A stretch of DNA of 64,000 bases, from NCBI RefSeq assembly GCF_018918095.1, contig NZ_JAHLPV010000009.1, forward strand, positions 1 through 64,000, written 5' to 3'. Made by a program: the position numbers and the translations under genes. Position 1 is the first letter of the stretch, and each line of letters starts with the position of its first letter. This DNA is from Acetivibrio sp. MSJd-27. GTDB taxonomy: Bacteria > Bacillota > Clostridia > UMGS1840 > HGM11507. This document shows, one piece after another, positions 1-9,300 of the stretch. The notes under the pieces are model-generated. The model worked only from the letters and a program-made list of their open reading frames with translations, did not search any database and was not told where the DNA came from.

Positions 1-20
1 ATCTGGTATACTTTAGCCAT
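1..20 (-). CDS. 5' end of a leftward gene running off the window
   Basis: Only the first six codons are inside the window (M-A-K-V-Y-Q). An AAGGAG-type ribosome-binding site lies 9-10 bases upstream of the ATG, and a promoter-like pair (TTGAAA, 18-base spacer, TACAAT) lies further upstream on the same strand. The product cannot be identified from six residues. Confidence 0.35.
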
Positions 21-145
21 GAAAACTCGTCTCCTTTCGGGAGGTACTTGGATTTGTGGTGAAACCATTGTACCAGAAAGGCTGGCGGGTTTTCAACTTT
101 CATTTAACTTTACAGAACGAAAATAAATACAAGGAGGTATTTCAA

Positions 146-3100
146 ATGAAAAAAACCTTGTCCCTGGCAGTGGTTCTCTGCCTGCTGGTCTCCCTGTTTT
201 CAGGTTTGACCCTGGTCAGTGCGGCTGCATTTTCAGGAGCAGGCTCCGGTACGGATGAGGAACCGTATGTGATTACGAACACGGAACAGTTTAAGGAGAT
301 TCTCAGCTTCAAAACTTCTGTTTTTAAACTGGAAGCGGAGGAACCGATTTATCTTGACAGTTCCTACGTACCAATCACGAATTTCCAGGGTAAACTGATT
401 GGTGTGGATGGAAAAAACGAGATTAAGCTGGCTATTGACAAAAGCTCCAGTTCCAGCACTACGGATCACGCAACTGTTTTTGCTTCCGTAGGCGGCACCG
501 GGACTCTCATTGACAATCTGGTTATCACCGGAGAAATAAAAGGCGGTACCGCCGCAATGTCTTCTGGATTAATCGGCTACATTGCTTCCGGTTGCACTGT
601 AACCGTCCGGAATATTGTAAACGAGGCCAACATAACACTCAATCACACCGGCACTTCCTATTCTGCCGGCATTATAGGAAGAATTGAAAACAAAACAGCC
701 GGTACAAATGGAACGATAGAAATTCAAAACTGTATCAATAAAGGCAACATCACAACAACGAAAAACGCTCTTTCTCAGCACGCCGGATTAATCGGAAATA
801 TCGGTTCCGGCGGAGATACCATTAAAATCACCAATTGCCGGAACACTGGTAAAATTGAAGGGCTGGAGATGGCGAGAATCGCCGGACTGGTCGCAATGTC
901 CGCTGGGAATGTCACTTACACAAACTGTGCAAATATCGGAAACGTTGTCACTCCTGCCGGAACACAATCCCGCGTCGGAGGTCTGCTTGGGGAGATTACC
1001 GACGGTGCGGTTATCACTTTGAATAGCTGCTTCAACGCCGGCGATATATATAGTAATGCTGCAACCGGCGGTTTAATCCGTTCATGGAATTCTGCTTCGG
1101 TTACCATGAATAACTGCTATAACGCCGGAAATATCTATTGCAATAACACAACGGTAAGCGGAAATGTTCCCCGTGCCGCCGGTCTGACCTATGGTTCCAC
1201 CGGCAACGCTGCATGGTCATTATCAAATTGCTACAATGTCGGCAGCATTGTTTTACCGGACGGTACAACAGGAACAGCCTGGTCAAAAGCTTTGGTTGGA
1301 TATGGAACCACTATAACTGCTTCCAACCTTTACTGGCTTTCCGGCAGTGCGAATAATGCCGGCGCTGCTGCAGCCACAGCGATGACATCCGCTGAATTAA
1401 AAGAGTCTCTGCCCACCGGTTTCGATTCTGCCGTATGGACATACACTTCCATGGATGACGGGAATTTCTATCCCTATCCTCAGCTGAAGGACAACATCTA
1501 TGTGAACACGGACGCTCCGGAGGGATGGAACACCACCGAATTTGCCGGCGGAAACGGCTCTGTGGACTTTCCCTATCAAATTGCCAGCAAAGCACATTTG
1601 ATGAATGTTTCCAAATATCCTTCCGCAAGCTTTATACAGACAGCTGATATTACAGCCGAAGCAATAACCGAGCCGATCAACGGCACCTCCGCTTTCAAGG
1701 GTTCCTATGACGGGAACGGAAAAACAATTCTTGTAAATATTGCTTCCGAAGGAAGCTATGTCGGTCTATTCTCTAAAGTTGAGAACGGTTCGGTCAGCAA
1801 TCTGACGGTAACCGGCTCCGTCACCGGAGGAAATACAGAAGGCGTGACCGATTCAAATGGTAAGCCTGTCAGCGGCGTCGGCGGAATTGCCGGCGGTGTT
1901 TACTGCGGTGCTTTTACAAATTGTGTAAACAGAGCCGATGTTGTGAGTACAGCGGGAAACGCCGTTGGAGGAATCGTAGGAGACAGCTATTATTACTATG
2001 ACTCCAAAACCTCCAAAAACAGCTATCAGAATTGCATCAATTACGGCTCCGTGTCATCAAACGGGTCATATACTGCTGGTATCGTTGGCGTTGCCGCCGC
2101 GTCGCCAATTGCAGACTGCGCAAACTACGGAGATGTGACAGGCGATACTGCGGTCGGCGGTATCACCGGAATGGTATATAATACCCTCAGCGGCTGTTTG
2201 AATACCGGTTCCATAACCGGAAAAGATTATGTGGGCGGAATCGGCGGACAGCTTCGCGCGACCTATCCTTTGAATAACAGTACGGGTATTGCAAATTGCT
2301 ATAATATCGGCAGCATCCGTGCGGCGCTTGAAAATGCCTCCGCTTTTGGAATTTCAGCTCATACGAATTCCCTGGCTTTTACCAACTGCTATAACGCTGG
2401 GGATATCACTTCCTCCGGTACACAGATACTTTTATCAAAAGGCGGAGGCGCCGTCACCTACACCAACTGCTATGCATTGACTGCAAATGCGGAAGCAGAC
2501 GGATTATCCGGCATAAGCGGTGTAACCGCGGTGACCCCAGCCACGTTAAAAACAGCAGGTCTGGGTTCCGCATATACGGTGGACGCAAGTGTTGCTTATC
2601 CCTATCCGCAGCTGATTTCCAATCCGCAGACAACAGCATGGGATTTCGCCCTTCTGACCGTATCCGTTGGGGAAAACGGCACGGCAAGCTTTGTGGGATC
2701 CAAATATGTGAAGGATGGCATTTCCTATCCCATCACCTTCACACCGGATGAAACCTATGAACTGGACAAAGTGTTCATCAACACGGTAGAACAGCCGGAT
2801 TCCGGCGAAGCGTTAAGCGTACCAGTCAGCGGTGACACCACGGTAAGCGCGACTTTCGCGGAAAAACAAGCAGTTGCACCGAGCGCTTCGGTTGTTTCCG
2901 CTCCCTTTATCCCGGATACTGCGGACAGCAGCTATACCTTTGCCACCATCAACTATGGGTATGGCTATGAGGTGACCGGATACGGCATTCTTTATTCCGA
3001 AGATCCGGACGCCATCACAAACGCACCGGAAACCTGTGAAACCATTTTGGAGCATGTGACGCCGGCGAATGGCAAAGGACAGTTCGGCATCCAGCTGACC

Positions 3101-3211
3101 GGAGAACTCCCCGCAGGCGGCTACTACACAAGAGCCTATGTGACATACAAAAACACGGCGACTCAGGAAACCTTCACCGTCTACAGCGATGTCATTGTGG
3201 AGGTCAAATAA
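146..3211 (+). CDS. Secreted GLUG-repeat surface protein with InlB-B-like and FN3-like C-terminus
   Basis: The product has 1,021 residues. The start at 146 is chosen because AAGGAGG sits 8 bases upstream and the first 26 or so residues form a signal peptide (MKKTLSLAVVLCLLVSLFSG, cleavage near VSA). The body is a series of short beta repeats with GLUG-like cores such as GGIAG and GGLLGEI alternating with NC.N.G patterns, likely a right-handed beta helix. It is internally duplicated: a PY.I..EQF..Y.P...F.G.L block near the N-terminus recurs in mid protein. Residues about 838-907 resemble an InlB B-repeat, and about 908-1021 form an FN3-like domain with GYGILYSE, GQFGIQL and YYTRAYVTY. No LPxTG or other anchor is visible. 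A role in adhesion or carbohydrate binding is inferred from the family only. Confidence 0.85.
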   Translation: MKKTLSLAVVLCLLVSLFSGLTLVSAAAFSGAGSGTDEEPYVITNTEQFKEILSFKTSVFKLEAEEPIYLDSSYVPITNFQGKLIGVDGKNEIKLAIDKSSSSSTTDHATVFASVGGTGTLIDNLVITGEIKGGTAAMSSGLIGYIASGCTVTVRNIVNEANITLNHTGTSYSAGIIGRIENKTAGTNGTIEIQNCINKGNITTTKNALSQHAGLIGNIGSGGDTIKITNCRNTGKIEGLEMARIAGLVAMSAGNVTYTNCANIGNVVTPAGTQSRVGGLLGEITDGAVITLNSCFNAGDIYSNAATGGLIRSWNSASVTMNNCYNAGNIYCNNTTVSGNVPRAAGLTYGSTGNAAWSLSNCYNVGSIVLPDGTTGTAWSKALVGYGTTITASNLYWLSGSANNAGAAAATAMTSAELKESLPTGFDSAVWTYTSMDDGNFYPYPQLKDNIYVNTDAPEGWNTTEFAGGNGSVDFPYQIASKAHLMNVSKYPSASFIQTADITAEAITEPINGTSAFKGSYDGNGKTILVNIASEGSYVGLFSKVENGSVSNLTVTGSVTGGNTEGVTDSNGKPVSGVGGIAGGVYCGAFTNCVNRADVVSTAGNAVGGIVGDSYYYYDSKTSKNSYQNCINYGSVSSNGSYTAGIVGVAAASPIADCANYGDVTGDTAVGGITGMVYNTLSGCLNTGSITGKDYVGGIGGQLRATYPLNNSTGIANCYNIGSIRAALENASAFGISAHTNSLAFTNCYNAGDITSSGTQILLSKGGGAVTYTNCYALTANAEADGLSGISGVTAVTPATLKTAGLGSAYTVDASVAYPYPQLISNPQTTAWDFALLTVSVGENGTASFVGSKYVKDGISYPITFTPDETYELDKVFINTVEQPDSGEALSVPVSGDTTVSATFAEKQAVAPSASVVSAPFIPDTADSSYTFATINYGYGYEVTGYGILYSEDPDAITNAPETCETILEHVTPANGKGQFGIQLTGELPAGGYYTRAYVTYKNTATQETFTVYSDVIVEVK

Positions 3212-3237
3212 GCCATCTTTATTTCCTTTAAGTGATC

Positions 3238-3268
3238 AAAAAAGTCCAGCCTTAGGCTGGACTTTTTT
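3238..3268. terminator. Bidirectional intrinsic terminator
   Basis: A perfect stem AAAGTCCAGCC / GGCTGGACTTT with a short TTA loop is flanked by A and T runs. It lies between convergent genes and can serve both. Confidence 0.85.
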
Positions 3269-3314
3269 ATTCTCTTTCATCTTTTCGGCACTATAAGTCA
3301 AGCAATCGGTTATC

Positions 3315-5012
3315 TCATTCTTTTGTCTGCCCGACAGCAATACCGCAGGCATGTCTAGGTGTCGTATCAAAAGCTCCCTCATCGGCGACGGAGGCAAACA
3401 ACCGATATCCTCCCGCTAAATTATAGCAGTCGAAGCCATTTTGGCTTAATATACGGCAGGCGATATAACTGCGGAGTCCGCTTTGGCAATTGACATAAAT
3501 CGGATTCTCTCGGGGAATTTCATCGATTCTCTCCCTCAGCTCATCCAGCGGAACGTGCAATGTTCCATCAATATGCCCTCTCCTATACTCCTGATTGGTG
3601 CGTACATCCAGTTTCACTGCGTTTTCCGGTAATTTTGGAACATCGCTGACAAAGAATTGTTTTACCAATCCTTTCCGCACATTCTCTGCGATGAAACCCG
3701 CCATATTCACCGGATCTTTGGCAGAGGAAAATGGCGGGGCATAACATAGTTCAAGCTCGGTGAGTTCTTCCACCTTCATTCTTCCCCGAATGGCAGCGGC
3801 AATGACATCACATCGTTTGTCTACGCCGTCAAACCCTACAATTTGAGCGCCAAGAATTTTTCCGTCCTTTTTTTCAAACAACAATTTTATACACATATTT
3901 TGTGGTTCCGGATAGTAGGCGGCATGGGAAGGAGAAAAGGCGTAAACCTTATCATAATCGATTCCTGCCATACGGGCGGACGTCTCATTCAAACCGGTTG
4001 CGGCAATGGTCATATCAAATAATTTCAGCACGGACGATCCCTGTGTGCCCCCAAAAGCAGATTCTATCCCGCAGATATGATCCGCCGCAATCCGTCCCTG
4101 TTTATTGGCGGGTCCCGCCAACGGGATATAGGCCTCCGTACCGGAGACAAAATTTTTAACCGTTACAGCGTCTCCTACCGCATAGATGTCTCCATCAGAA
4201 GTCTGCATCGATGCATTGACAGTGAGCGCTCCCTTCTGATTTCTGTTCAGTCCGGTATCCTTTAAGAATTCTGTATCCGGTTTTACCCCTACTGAAAGGA
4301 CAACCATATCATAAGCTTCTGTCCCACAATCAAACTGTACCTCTAATTGTTTTCCGACCTTTCGAATATCCTGCACTACGGTGTTCAAAAAAAGCTGTAT
4401 GCCTTTTGAGCGGAGGTACCGGTGCACATCACAGGCCATATCAAAATCCAGCGGGGCAATCAGATGATCGGAAAGCTCAGCAACGGATACCTTAAGCCCC
4501 CGCCTGAAGAGATTTTCAGCCAATTCGGTTCCGATATATCCTCCGCCTACAATCAACGCATTGTGCGGCGCTTCCCGCTCGATAAACTCTGTAATCCGGT
4601 AAGTGTCAGGAATATTGCGCAAGGTGAAAACCCTTTCATCCTCCACCGCTGAAAAAGGTGGTAGTACAGGCTTGGCTCCCGGAGAAAGAATCAGTTTATC
4701 ATAACTTTCTTCATACAAGCCCCCACCACTCTCTCGAACGGTTACCATTTTTCTGTTTCTGTCTATTTTTACCGCCTCGCTGCCGGTGCGCACATCGATC
4801 CGAAACCGCTGATAAAAACTACGGGGTGTTTGCAGAGTCAGCGCCTCCTTCTCCGTAATAACGCCGCCGATGTAGTATGGAAGACCGCAGTTGGCATAAG
4901 AGATGTACTCTCCTTTTTCAAGGATAATGATTTCCGCTTTTTCATCGAGCCTCCGCAGTCTTGCAGCCGCAGACGCCCCTCCGGCTACGCCGCCTATAAT
5001 TACAACCTTCAT
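3315..5012 (-). CDS. CoA-disulfide reductase with C-terminal rhodanese domain
   Basis: This 565-residue FAD/NAD(P)-dependent pyridine nucleotide-disulfide oxidoreductase has an N-terminal FAD motif (IIGGVAGGASAA) and the single redox cysteine of the CoADR family at about residue 42 (YANCGLPY). The NAD motif (IVGGGYIGTELAE) follows. A rhodanese domain covers about residues 460-555, with its catalytic cysteine in VNCQSGLRSY. CoADR-RHD fusions reduce CoA disulfide or polysulfide and handle sulfane sulfur; which substrate applies here is not decided by sequence. The ATG at 5012 follows a GGAAAGGAG site; a TTG one codon earlier is less likely. The gene ends at a shared terminator with the convergent GLUG gene. 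Confidence 0.93.
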   Translation of the reverse strand: MKVVIIGGVAGGASAAARLRRLDEKAEIIILEKGEYISYANCGLPYYIGGVITEKEALTLQTPRSFYQRFRIDVRTGSEAVKIDRNRKMVTVRESGGGLYEESYDKLILSPGAKPVLPPFSAVEDERVFTLRNIPDTYRITEFIEREAPHNALIVGGGYIGTELAENLFRRGLKVSVAELSDHLIAPLDFDMACDVHRYLRSKGIQLFLNTVVQDIRKVGKQLEVQFDCGTEAYDMVVLSVGVKPDTEFLKDTGLNRNQKGALTVNASMQTSDGDIYAVGDAVTVKNFVSGTEAYIPLAGPANKQGRIAADHICGIESAFGGTQGSSVLKLFDMTIAATGLNETSARMAGIDYDKVYAFSPSHAAYYPEPQNMCIKLLFEKKDGKILGAQIVGFDGVDKRCDVIAAAIRGRMKVEELTELELCYAPPFSSAKDPVNMAGFIAENVRKGLVKQFFVSDVPKLPENAVKLDVRTNQEYRRGHIDGTLHVPLDELRERIDEIPRENPIYVNCQSGLRSYIACRILSQNGFDCYNLAGGYRLFASVADEGAFDTTPRHACGIAVGQTKE

Positions 5013-5232
5013 CAAAAAACTCCTTTCCAGAATCTTTCCTGCCTGTATTCATAAGGGTCTTCGCCCCTTATTCAACAAGATAAAAGTGTTTTTGCAAAGC
5101 AAAATTTACTTTAAAAGCGTTTCCATCTCACTAGCGGGGCACATATCCTCTGCTTAATTGATTCTATCGGATTGCGCCGCATTGCAGATGGGGGATATAG
5201 CAAGATTATATACCTATTTGCACATTTTATCC

Positions 5233-5245
5233 GTGATAATGTCAC
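5233..5245. promoter_or_regulatory. Candidate Crp/Fnr-type operator upstream of ferredoxin
   Basis: A GTGA-TAATG-TCAC inverted repeat lies about 25 bases upstream of a TATAAT-like hexamer that precedes the ferredoxin gene. A Crp/Fnr-family regulator is encoded 900 bases away. Four-base arms can arise by chance, so this is tentative. Confidence 0.3.
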
Positions 5246-5303
5246 ATACACATGAAAAAATTTATCATATAATAAAGCAAAGTCAGAGATGGGAGGAAAA
5301 AAT

Positions 5304-5519
5304 ATGGTCAAAAAATATGCTTATATTCCAAAAGAAAACTGTGTGGCCTGCGGCTGTTGTGTCAAAGCGTGTCCAAGGCAGGCTGTCTCTGTGATAAAGG
5401 GAATGTATGCGCAGGTAGATATGGAGTTCTGTGTGGGGTGCGGTCTGTGCGCCAAAGCATGTCCCGCTTCTATCATCAAACAAAAGGAGGTATCCGGAAT
5501 TGAAGAAAAAATGGTATGA
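5304..5519 (+). CDS. 2[4Fe-4S] ferredoxin
   Basis: This 71-residue protein has two classic cluster motifs, CVACGCCVKACP and CVGCGLCAKACP, typical of small clostridial ferredoxins that carry two [4Fe-4S] clusters. The start at 5304 is preferred over an ATG 15 bases upstream because GGGAGG lies at correct spacing before 5304. The stop overlaps the beginning of the next gene, a membrane Fe-S protein, so the two are probably translated together and pass electrons to one another. Confidence 0.92.
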   Translation: MVKKYAYIPKENCVACGCCVKACPRQAVSVIKGMYAQVDMEFCVGCGLCAKACPASIIKQKEVSGIEEKMV

Positions 5520-6084
5520 TTATCTTTGGATTGTTTCTGTCCTGTATCTAATTCTGGGATTTTTCAATATCTTGTTCGCATGGCTTGGACTTCTGTGTTT
5601 TTTTATTCCGCTGGGCATTTCCGCTTTGGGCGGAGGAAAGCTGTACTGCAATAAGTTCTGCGGCAGAGGACAGCTTTTTGAGCTGTTGGGAAACCGTTTG
5701 GGGCTCTCTCTAAAAAGAACCTGTCCATCCATTTTATACAGCAAATGGTTCCGCTATGGATTTCTCGTATTCTTTCTCATCATGTTTTTTAATATGCTGA
5801 TTGTTACTTATCTGGTATGGAGTGGTGCACACGAATTGAGCCGTACCGTTACCCTTCTTTGGACATTCCGTCTGCCCTGGCATTTTGCCTATCCTGCGGC
5901 CGTCACGCCCTGGATTGCTCAATTTGCTTTTGGTTTTTACAGTGTTATGCTCACTTCAACGGTTTTGGGATTGGTCACAATGGCTTTCTTTCAACCTAGA
6001 AGCTGGTGCGTATATTGTCCTATGGGTACCATGACACAGCTGATCTGCAAGCAAAAGAACAAAAAATCCTGCCGCTCTGTATAG
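5500..6084 (+). CDS. NapH/CcoG-like membrane 4Fe-4S protein
   Basis: The protein has 194 residues. No suitable ATG exists; a TTG at 5500 (L-K-K-K-W-Y-D-Y) is preceded by AGGAGG at ideal distance and is taken as the start, overlapping the ferredoxin gene. About four to five hydrophobic segments alternate with two cysteine clusters, YCNKFCGRGQ near residue 45 and CVYCPMGTMTQ near the C-terminus. This is the pattern of the NapH/RdxA-type electron transfer membrane proteins, but with fewer cysteines than NapH. It probably moves electrons between the ferredoxin and a membrane partner. The redox partner is not visible in this window. Confidence 0.75.
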   Translation: MKKKWYDYLWIVSVLYLILGFFNILFAWLGLLCFFIPLGISALGGGKLYCNKFCGRGQLFELLGNRLGLSLKRTCPSILYSKWFRYGFLVFFLIMFFNMLIVTYLVWSGAHELSRTVTLLWTFRLPWHFAYPAAVTPWIAQFAFGFYSVMLTSTVLGLVTMAFFQPRSWCVYCPMGTMTQLICKQKNKKSCRSV

Positions 6085-6106
6085 GCATTAAGGAACGCAT
6101 TTACAA

Positions 6107-6150
6107 AAAAGCACAAAGCAATGGTTTTTTCCATGCTCTGTGCTTTTTTA
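6107..6150. terminator. Bidirectional intrinsic terminator
   Basis: Inverted repeat AAAAAGCACA...TGTGCTTTTT lies between the convergent Fe-S operon and Crp-family regulator genes. It overlaps the regulator's stop codon region. Confidence 0.75.
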
Positions 6151-6816
6151 GAATTCTTTTCCCTTCTTTTTTAATGCTTCCTCATCTCGGATCTCTATCA
6201 TCCCACGGGACAGCCGCAGAACACCCTCCCTCTCCATTTGCTTGAGCAGGCGTGAAACCACTTCCCGGGCCGTCCCCAAATCACAGGCCAGTCTCTCATG
6301 GGTAAGAAGCAGTCTTTTTGTTTTTGTCAGTTCGCTGTATTCGCACAGCAGCTCTGCCAATCTCTTGCTCATATCGGAGAAGCAGACCTCTCCCAACAGC
6401 CGCATCACATCCGTAAATCGGTTAGACACCAACTCCAGCGTAAAATCTTTTGCCTTTATTACGGAATCACATATCTGCTGATAGACCGCCATTGGAATGA
6501 TACAGACTTCCGTTTCCTCCTCAAACGCCATGTGTATCTCAAAGTCCAGACTTTTCAGCATGCAGGATGCGCTGAAAATACACACTTCACCGGGAATCAC
6601 CCGGTACAGGGTAATCTCGGAACCGGATGAATCACTCAAAAAGACCCGTATTCTGCCCTCTTGTACAATATTTAATCCGGAGCATTCCCCTGTACCATAA
6701 GATACTCTTGTTCCTTTTTCATATCTATGCATGACGGCATGTACTGCCAGAAACTCTTTTTGCTCTATCGTCAAACCATTCCAGAATTTTAAGGCTTTTT
6801 TTAAAATCTCTTCCAT
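6148..6816 (-). CDS. Crp/Fnr-family transcriptional regulator
   Basis: This 222-residue protein has an N-terminal cyclic-nucleotide-binding-fold sensor (EGRIRVFLSDSSGSEITLYR) and a C-terminal winged HTH (LLTHERLACDLGTAREVVSRLLKQMEREGVL). No N-terminal cysteine cluster like that of FNR is seen, so the signal is unknown. The ATG at 6816 lies 7 bases after the obgE stop and uses the GGAG inside the obgE 3' end, so it is co-transcribed with obgE. Its likely target may be the neighbouring ferredoxin operon, where a GTGA-N5-TCAC palindrome occurs. Confidence 0.9.
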   Translation of the reverse strand: MEEILKKALKFWNGLTIEQKEFLAVHAVMHRYEKGTRVSYGTGECSGLNIVQEGRIRVFLSDSSGSEITLYRVIPGEVCIFSASCMLKSLDFEIHMAFEEETEVCIIPMAVYQQICDSVIKAKDFTLELVSNRFTDVMRLLGEVCFSDMSKRLAELLCEYSELTKTKRLLLTHERLACDLGTAREVVSRLLKQMEREGVLRLSRGMIEIRDEEALKKKGKEF

Positions 6817-6823
6817 TCTGAAA

Positions 6824-8095
6824 TTACTCCATATATTCAAACTCTACGTTATACAGGCGGACCAGATCGCCTTCTTGAACGCCCATCTCCTTGAGCTTAT
6901 CTATCACGCCCAGCTTACGCAGGGAGCGCTGAAAGTACTGCATGGATTCATAGTCGTCCGGATTGACGCCAAGCATCAGCATCTCAACATTTCTTCCCTC
7001 CACCTGGAATACACCGTCTTCCTTAACAATCTCAAAAGGAATTTCCTCTATATCAGGTTCTTTGAAAAAGTTTTCTTCGCCGTATAGTTCTTCCTTCGGG
7101 ATAGCCTGCAGCCGTTCGTAAGTATAGTTCAAAAGTTCTTTCACGCCCTCGCCTGTCACACCGGAAATCAGAAATACCTGGAATCCTTTTTGCTCAAAAT
7201 AAGCGCAGAAGCTTTCCAAAGCTTCCTTCTCATAGACCAGATCAATCTTGTTTCCCACAATGATCTGTTCCCGCTTTATCAACTTTTCGCTATACTTTGA
7301 GAGCTCCTCATTGATTTTGTGGAAGTCCTCCACAGCGTCACGTCCCTCTATGCCGGATACGTCCAGTACATGAAGCAGAAGTCTTGTCCTTTCCACATGT
7401 CTCAAGAAGGCATGACCTAGACCAACCCCCTCAGAAGCGCCCTCAATAACCCCTGGGATGTCCGCCATCACAAAACTGCGCTGATCTCCTAGATCCACAA
7501 CTCCCAGATTGGGTGTCAATGTTGTAAAGTGATAGTTTGCAATCTTCGGTCTTGCCTTGGTGGATGCGGAGAGAAGAGTCGATTTCCCAACATTGGGAAA
7601 TCCCAGAAGTCCCACGTCTGCAATGAGCTTCAGTTCAAGGATAACCTCCCGCTCCACACCTCGCCTGCCGGGCTTGGAAAAACGGGGAGCCTGACGGGTT
7701 GGCGTTGCAAACCGCTTATTCCCGAATCCTCCCTTTCCGCCTTTTGCAATTACAGCGCACTGGCCCTTTTCCGATAAATCCGCAAGCACCAGTCCGCTTT
7801 CCTTGTCATAAGCGATGGTTCCCACAGGAACCTTGATAACCAGATCCTCTGCATCCTCCCCTTTGCAATTGTCTCCCCGTCCATCTCCGCCGTTTTTGGC
7901 AGCGTATTTCCGCTTGTATTTAAAATCCAAAAGGGTAGACAGATTGGGATCCGCCTCTAGAATAACGCTTCCTCCCCGTCCTCCGTCACCGCCGTCCGGA
8001 CCTCCGGACGCCACATACTTTTCACGGTGAAAGGAAACCGATCCGTTCCCTCCATTGCCGGATTTGATAAAAATTCTCGCTTTGTCAATAAACAT
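6824..8095 (-). CDS. obgE: Obg family GTPase (ribosome assembly)
   Basis: The 423-residue product has all three Obg parts: the glycine-rich Obg fold (residues 1-158, FIDKARIFIKSGNGGNGSVSF), a G domain with GFPNVGKST, DIPGVIEG and NKID, and a C-terminal OCT domain (about 345-423). The G1 motif is at about 165-173. Obg binds the 50S subunit and couples GTP state to ribosome assembly and stress signalling. The start at 8095 follows GGGAGG; an upstream in-frame ATG lacks a good site. It follows rpmA, as is common in Firmicutes, but a terminator lies between them. Confidence 0.96.
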   Translation of the reverse strand: MFIDKARIFIKSGNGGNGSVSFHREKYVASGGPDGGDGGRGGSVILEADPNLSTLLDFKYKRKYAAKNGGDGRGDNCKGEDAEDLVIKVPVGTIAYDKESGLVLADLSEKGQCAVIAKGGKGGFGNKRFATPTRQAPRFSKPGRRGVEREVILELKLIADVGLLGFPNVGKSTLLSASTKARPKIANYHFTTLTPNLGVVDLGDQRSFVMADIPGVIEGASEGVGLGHAFLRHVERTRLLLHVLDVSGIEGRDAVEDFHKINEELSKYSEKLIKREQIIVGNKIDLVYEKEALESFCAYFEQKGFQVFLISGVTGEGVKELLNYTYERLQAIPKEELYGEENFFKEPDIEEIPFEIVKEDGVFQVEGRNVEMLMLGVNPDDYESMQYFQRSLRKLGVIDKLKEMGVQEGDLVRLYNVEFEYME

Positions 8096-8160
8096 TGCCG
8101 TACCTCCCTTCTTTGTTACCGTCTCCAAAAACACTTTGTTTCATACGATTGTCGTATTAC

Positions 8161-8190
8161 AAAAAAACCTGAGCAAATCTGCCCAGGTTT
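8161..8190 (-). terminator. Intrinsic terminator after rpmA
   Basis: On the minus strand a stem AAACCTGRGC-type repeat (AAACCTGGGCAG / TTGCTCAGGTTT) is followed by seven T. It closes the rplU-prp-rpmA operon before obgE. Confidence 0.75.
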
Positions 8191-8198
8191 TCGACTTG

Positions 8199-8474
8199 TT
8201 AAGCGTATACACTTACCTGCTTTTTGTCTCTGCCTTTTCTTTCGAATTTTACTTTACCGTCAATCAAAGCAAATAATGTGTCGTCAGATCCGATTCCAAC
8301 GTTATTTCCGGGATGGATTTTTGTACCTCTCTGTCTCACCAGAATATTTCCGGCAACCACAGCCTGACCATCGCCTCTTTTCACGCCGAGACGTTTAGAC
8401 TCACTGTCACGGCCGTTCTTGGTACTACCAACACCCTTTTTATGAGCAAACAACTGGAAATTCAATTGTAACAT
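8199..8474 (-). CDS. rpmA: Ribosomal protein bL27
   Basis: This 91-residue L27 has the Firmicutes N-terminal extension MLQLNFQLF ahead of [15 protein letters not shown]. The extension must be removed after residue 9 by the protease Prp, whose gene is immediately upstream. The cleaved N-terminus reaches the peptidyl transferase centre. The order rplU-prp-rpmA is the standard one. Confidence 0.98.
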   Translation of the reverse strand: MLQLNFQLFAHKKGVGSTKNGRDSESKRLGVKRGDGQAVVAGNILVRQRGTKIHPGNNVGIGSDDTLFALIDGKVKFERKGRDKKQVSVYA

Positions 8475-8477
8475 TAT

Positions 8478-8813
8478 TTACACCTCCGATTCTTTAATCT
8501 TCAAATAGGAAGGAAATTGTTCCTCCGCCTGTTTCAATACCAAAACCATCGTCTCCAATAAAACATCAGCCTTTTCCCTCTCCGGCGGGGTAAGCGTTTC
8601 TTTCAATTCGCATTCCAGAAAGCCTTCCGCAATGGCATAGGAAAAATCCTCAAGCTTTACTACCTCCTCCAGACCGAGCACCGCAAATTGGGAAGCTGTG
8701 GAAAGAACGGCACATACCATGTCGCTTCCCGCCTCGCCAAAGCCTGTGTGATCTTCCAGCGAAAAGTAGACAATTTTCTTCTGATGGTTTCTGCGAATGT
8801 TAACCGTTGTCAT
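8478..8813 (-). CDS. prp: Ribosomal-processing cysteine protease Prp
   Basis: The 111-residue protein sits between rplU and rpmA. It keeps the conserved histidine (H22, in DHTGF) and cysteine (C34, in SDMVCAVLS) that form the catalytic pair described for Prp in Staphylococcus aureus. It removes the N-terminal extension of bL27. The gene is 3 bases from rpmA and 11 from rplU, so all three are one operon. Confidence 0.95.
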   Translation of the reverse strand: MTTVNIRRNHQKKIVYFSLEDHTGFGEAGSDMVCAVLSTASQFAVLGLEEVVKLEDFSYAIAEGFLECELKETLTPPEREKADVLLETMVLVLKQAEEQFPSYLKIKESEV

Positions 8814-8824
8814 AACAACAGTGA

Positions 8825-9136
8825 TTAAGCGTTGATTTTTTCAATCTGCACTTTTGTATAAGGCTGTCTGTGACCCTGTTTTCTTCTGTAGCCTTTCTTC
8901 GGCTTCATCTTATAAACGATCACTTTCTTTGCCTTACCCTGTTTCAAAGATTTCGCACTGACCGTGGCACCTTCCACAACAGGTGTGCCGATTGTCATCC
9001 CGTCTTCTTTGCCGACTGCGATTACTTTGTCAAAAGTAACGGCATCGCCTTCCTGACAATCCAGTTTTTCAATGAAGATCACATCGCCTTCATTTACTTT
9101 ATACTGTTTGCCGCCGGTTTCAATAATAGCGTACAT
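8825..9136 (-). CDS. rplU: Ribosomal protein bL21
   Basis: The 103-residue product starts [14 protein letters not shown] and has the C-terminal [16 protein letters not shown] motif typical of L21, which contacts 23S rRNA and L20. The ATG at 9136 is chosen over one three codons upstream because GGGAGG is 8 bases before it. It is first in the rplU-prp-rpmA operon, behind a clear promoter and a leader of about 90 bases. Confidence 0.98.
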   Translation of the reverse strand: MYAIIETGGKQYKVNEGDVIFIEKLDCQEGDAVTFDKVIAVGKEDGMTIGTPVVEGATVSAKSLKQGKAKKVIVYKMKPKKGYRRKQGHRQPYTKVQIEKINA

Positions 9137-9226
9137 CAAATGCACCTCCCTTTATATAATAGGACACGCTGATGCAGGCAAAGAGGCAGAATGCATCTTG
9201 TTTAAGACCTGCTACACGCGGTTACC
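9137..9226 (-). promoter_or_regulatory. rplU leader region
   Basis: About 90 transcribed bases separate the promoter from the L21 start codon. Ribosomal protein L21 leaders are a known Firmicutes autoregulatory RNA class; that this leader belongs to the class is inferred from position, since I could not fold it. Confidence 0.45.
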
Positions 9227-9231
9227 GTACT

Positions 9232-9260
9232 ATTTTAATACAGACTTGCCAAATTGTCAA
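9232..9260 (-). promoter_or_regulatory. Sigma-A promoter of rplU-prp-rpmA
   Basis: On the minus strand a consensus TTGACA (9255-9260) is followed by a 17-base spacer and TAAAAT (9232-9237). Confidence 0.85.
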
Positions 9261-9300
9261 GATTTTTTTCTTCTGCTCCCAAAAGTTCAGGGGAATATGC

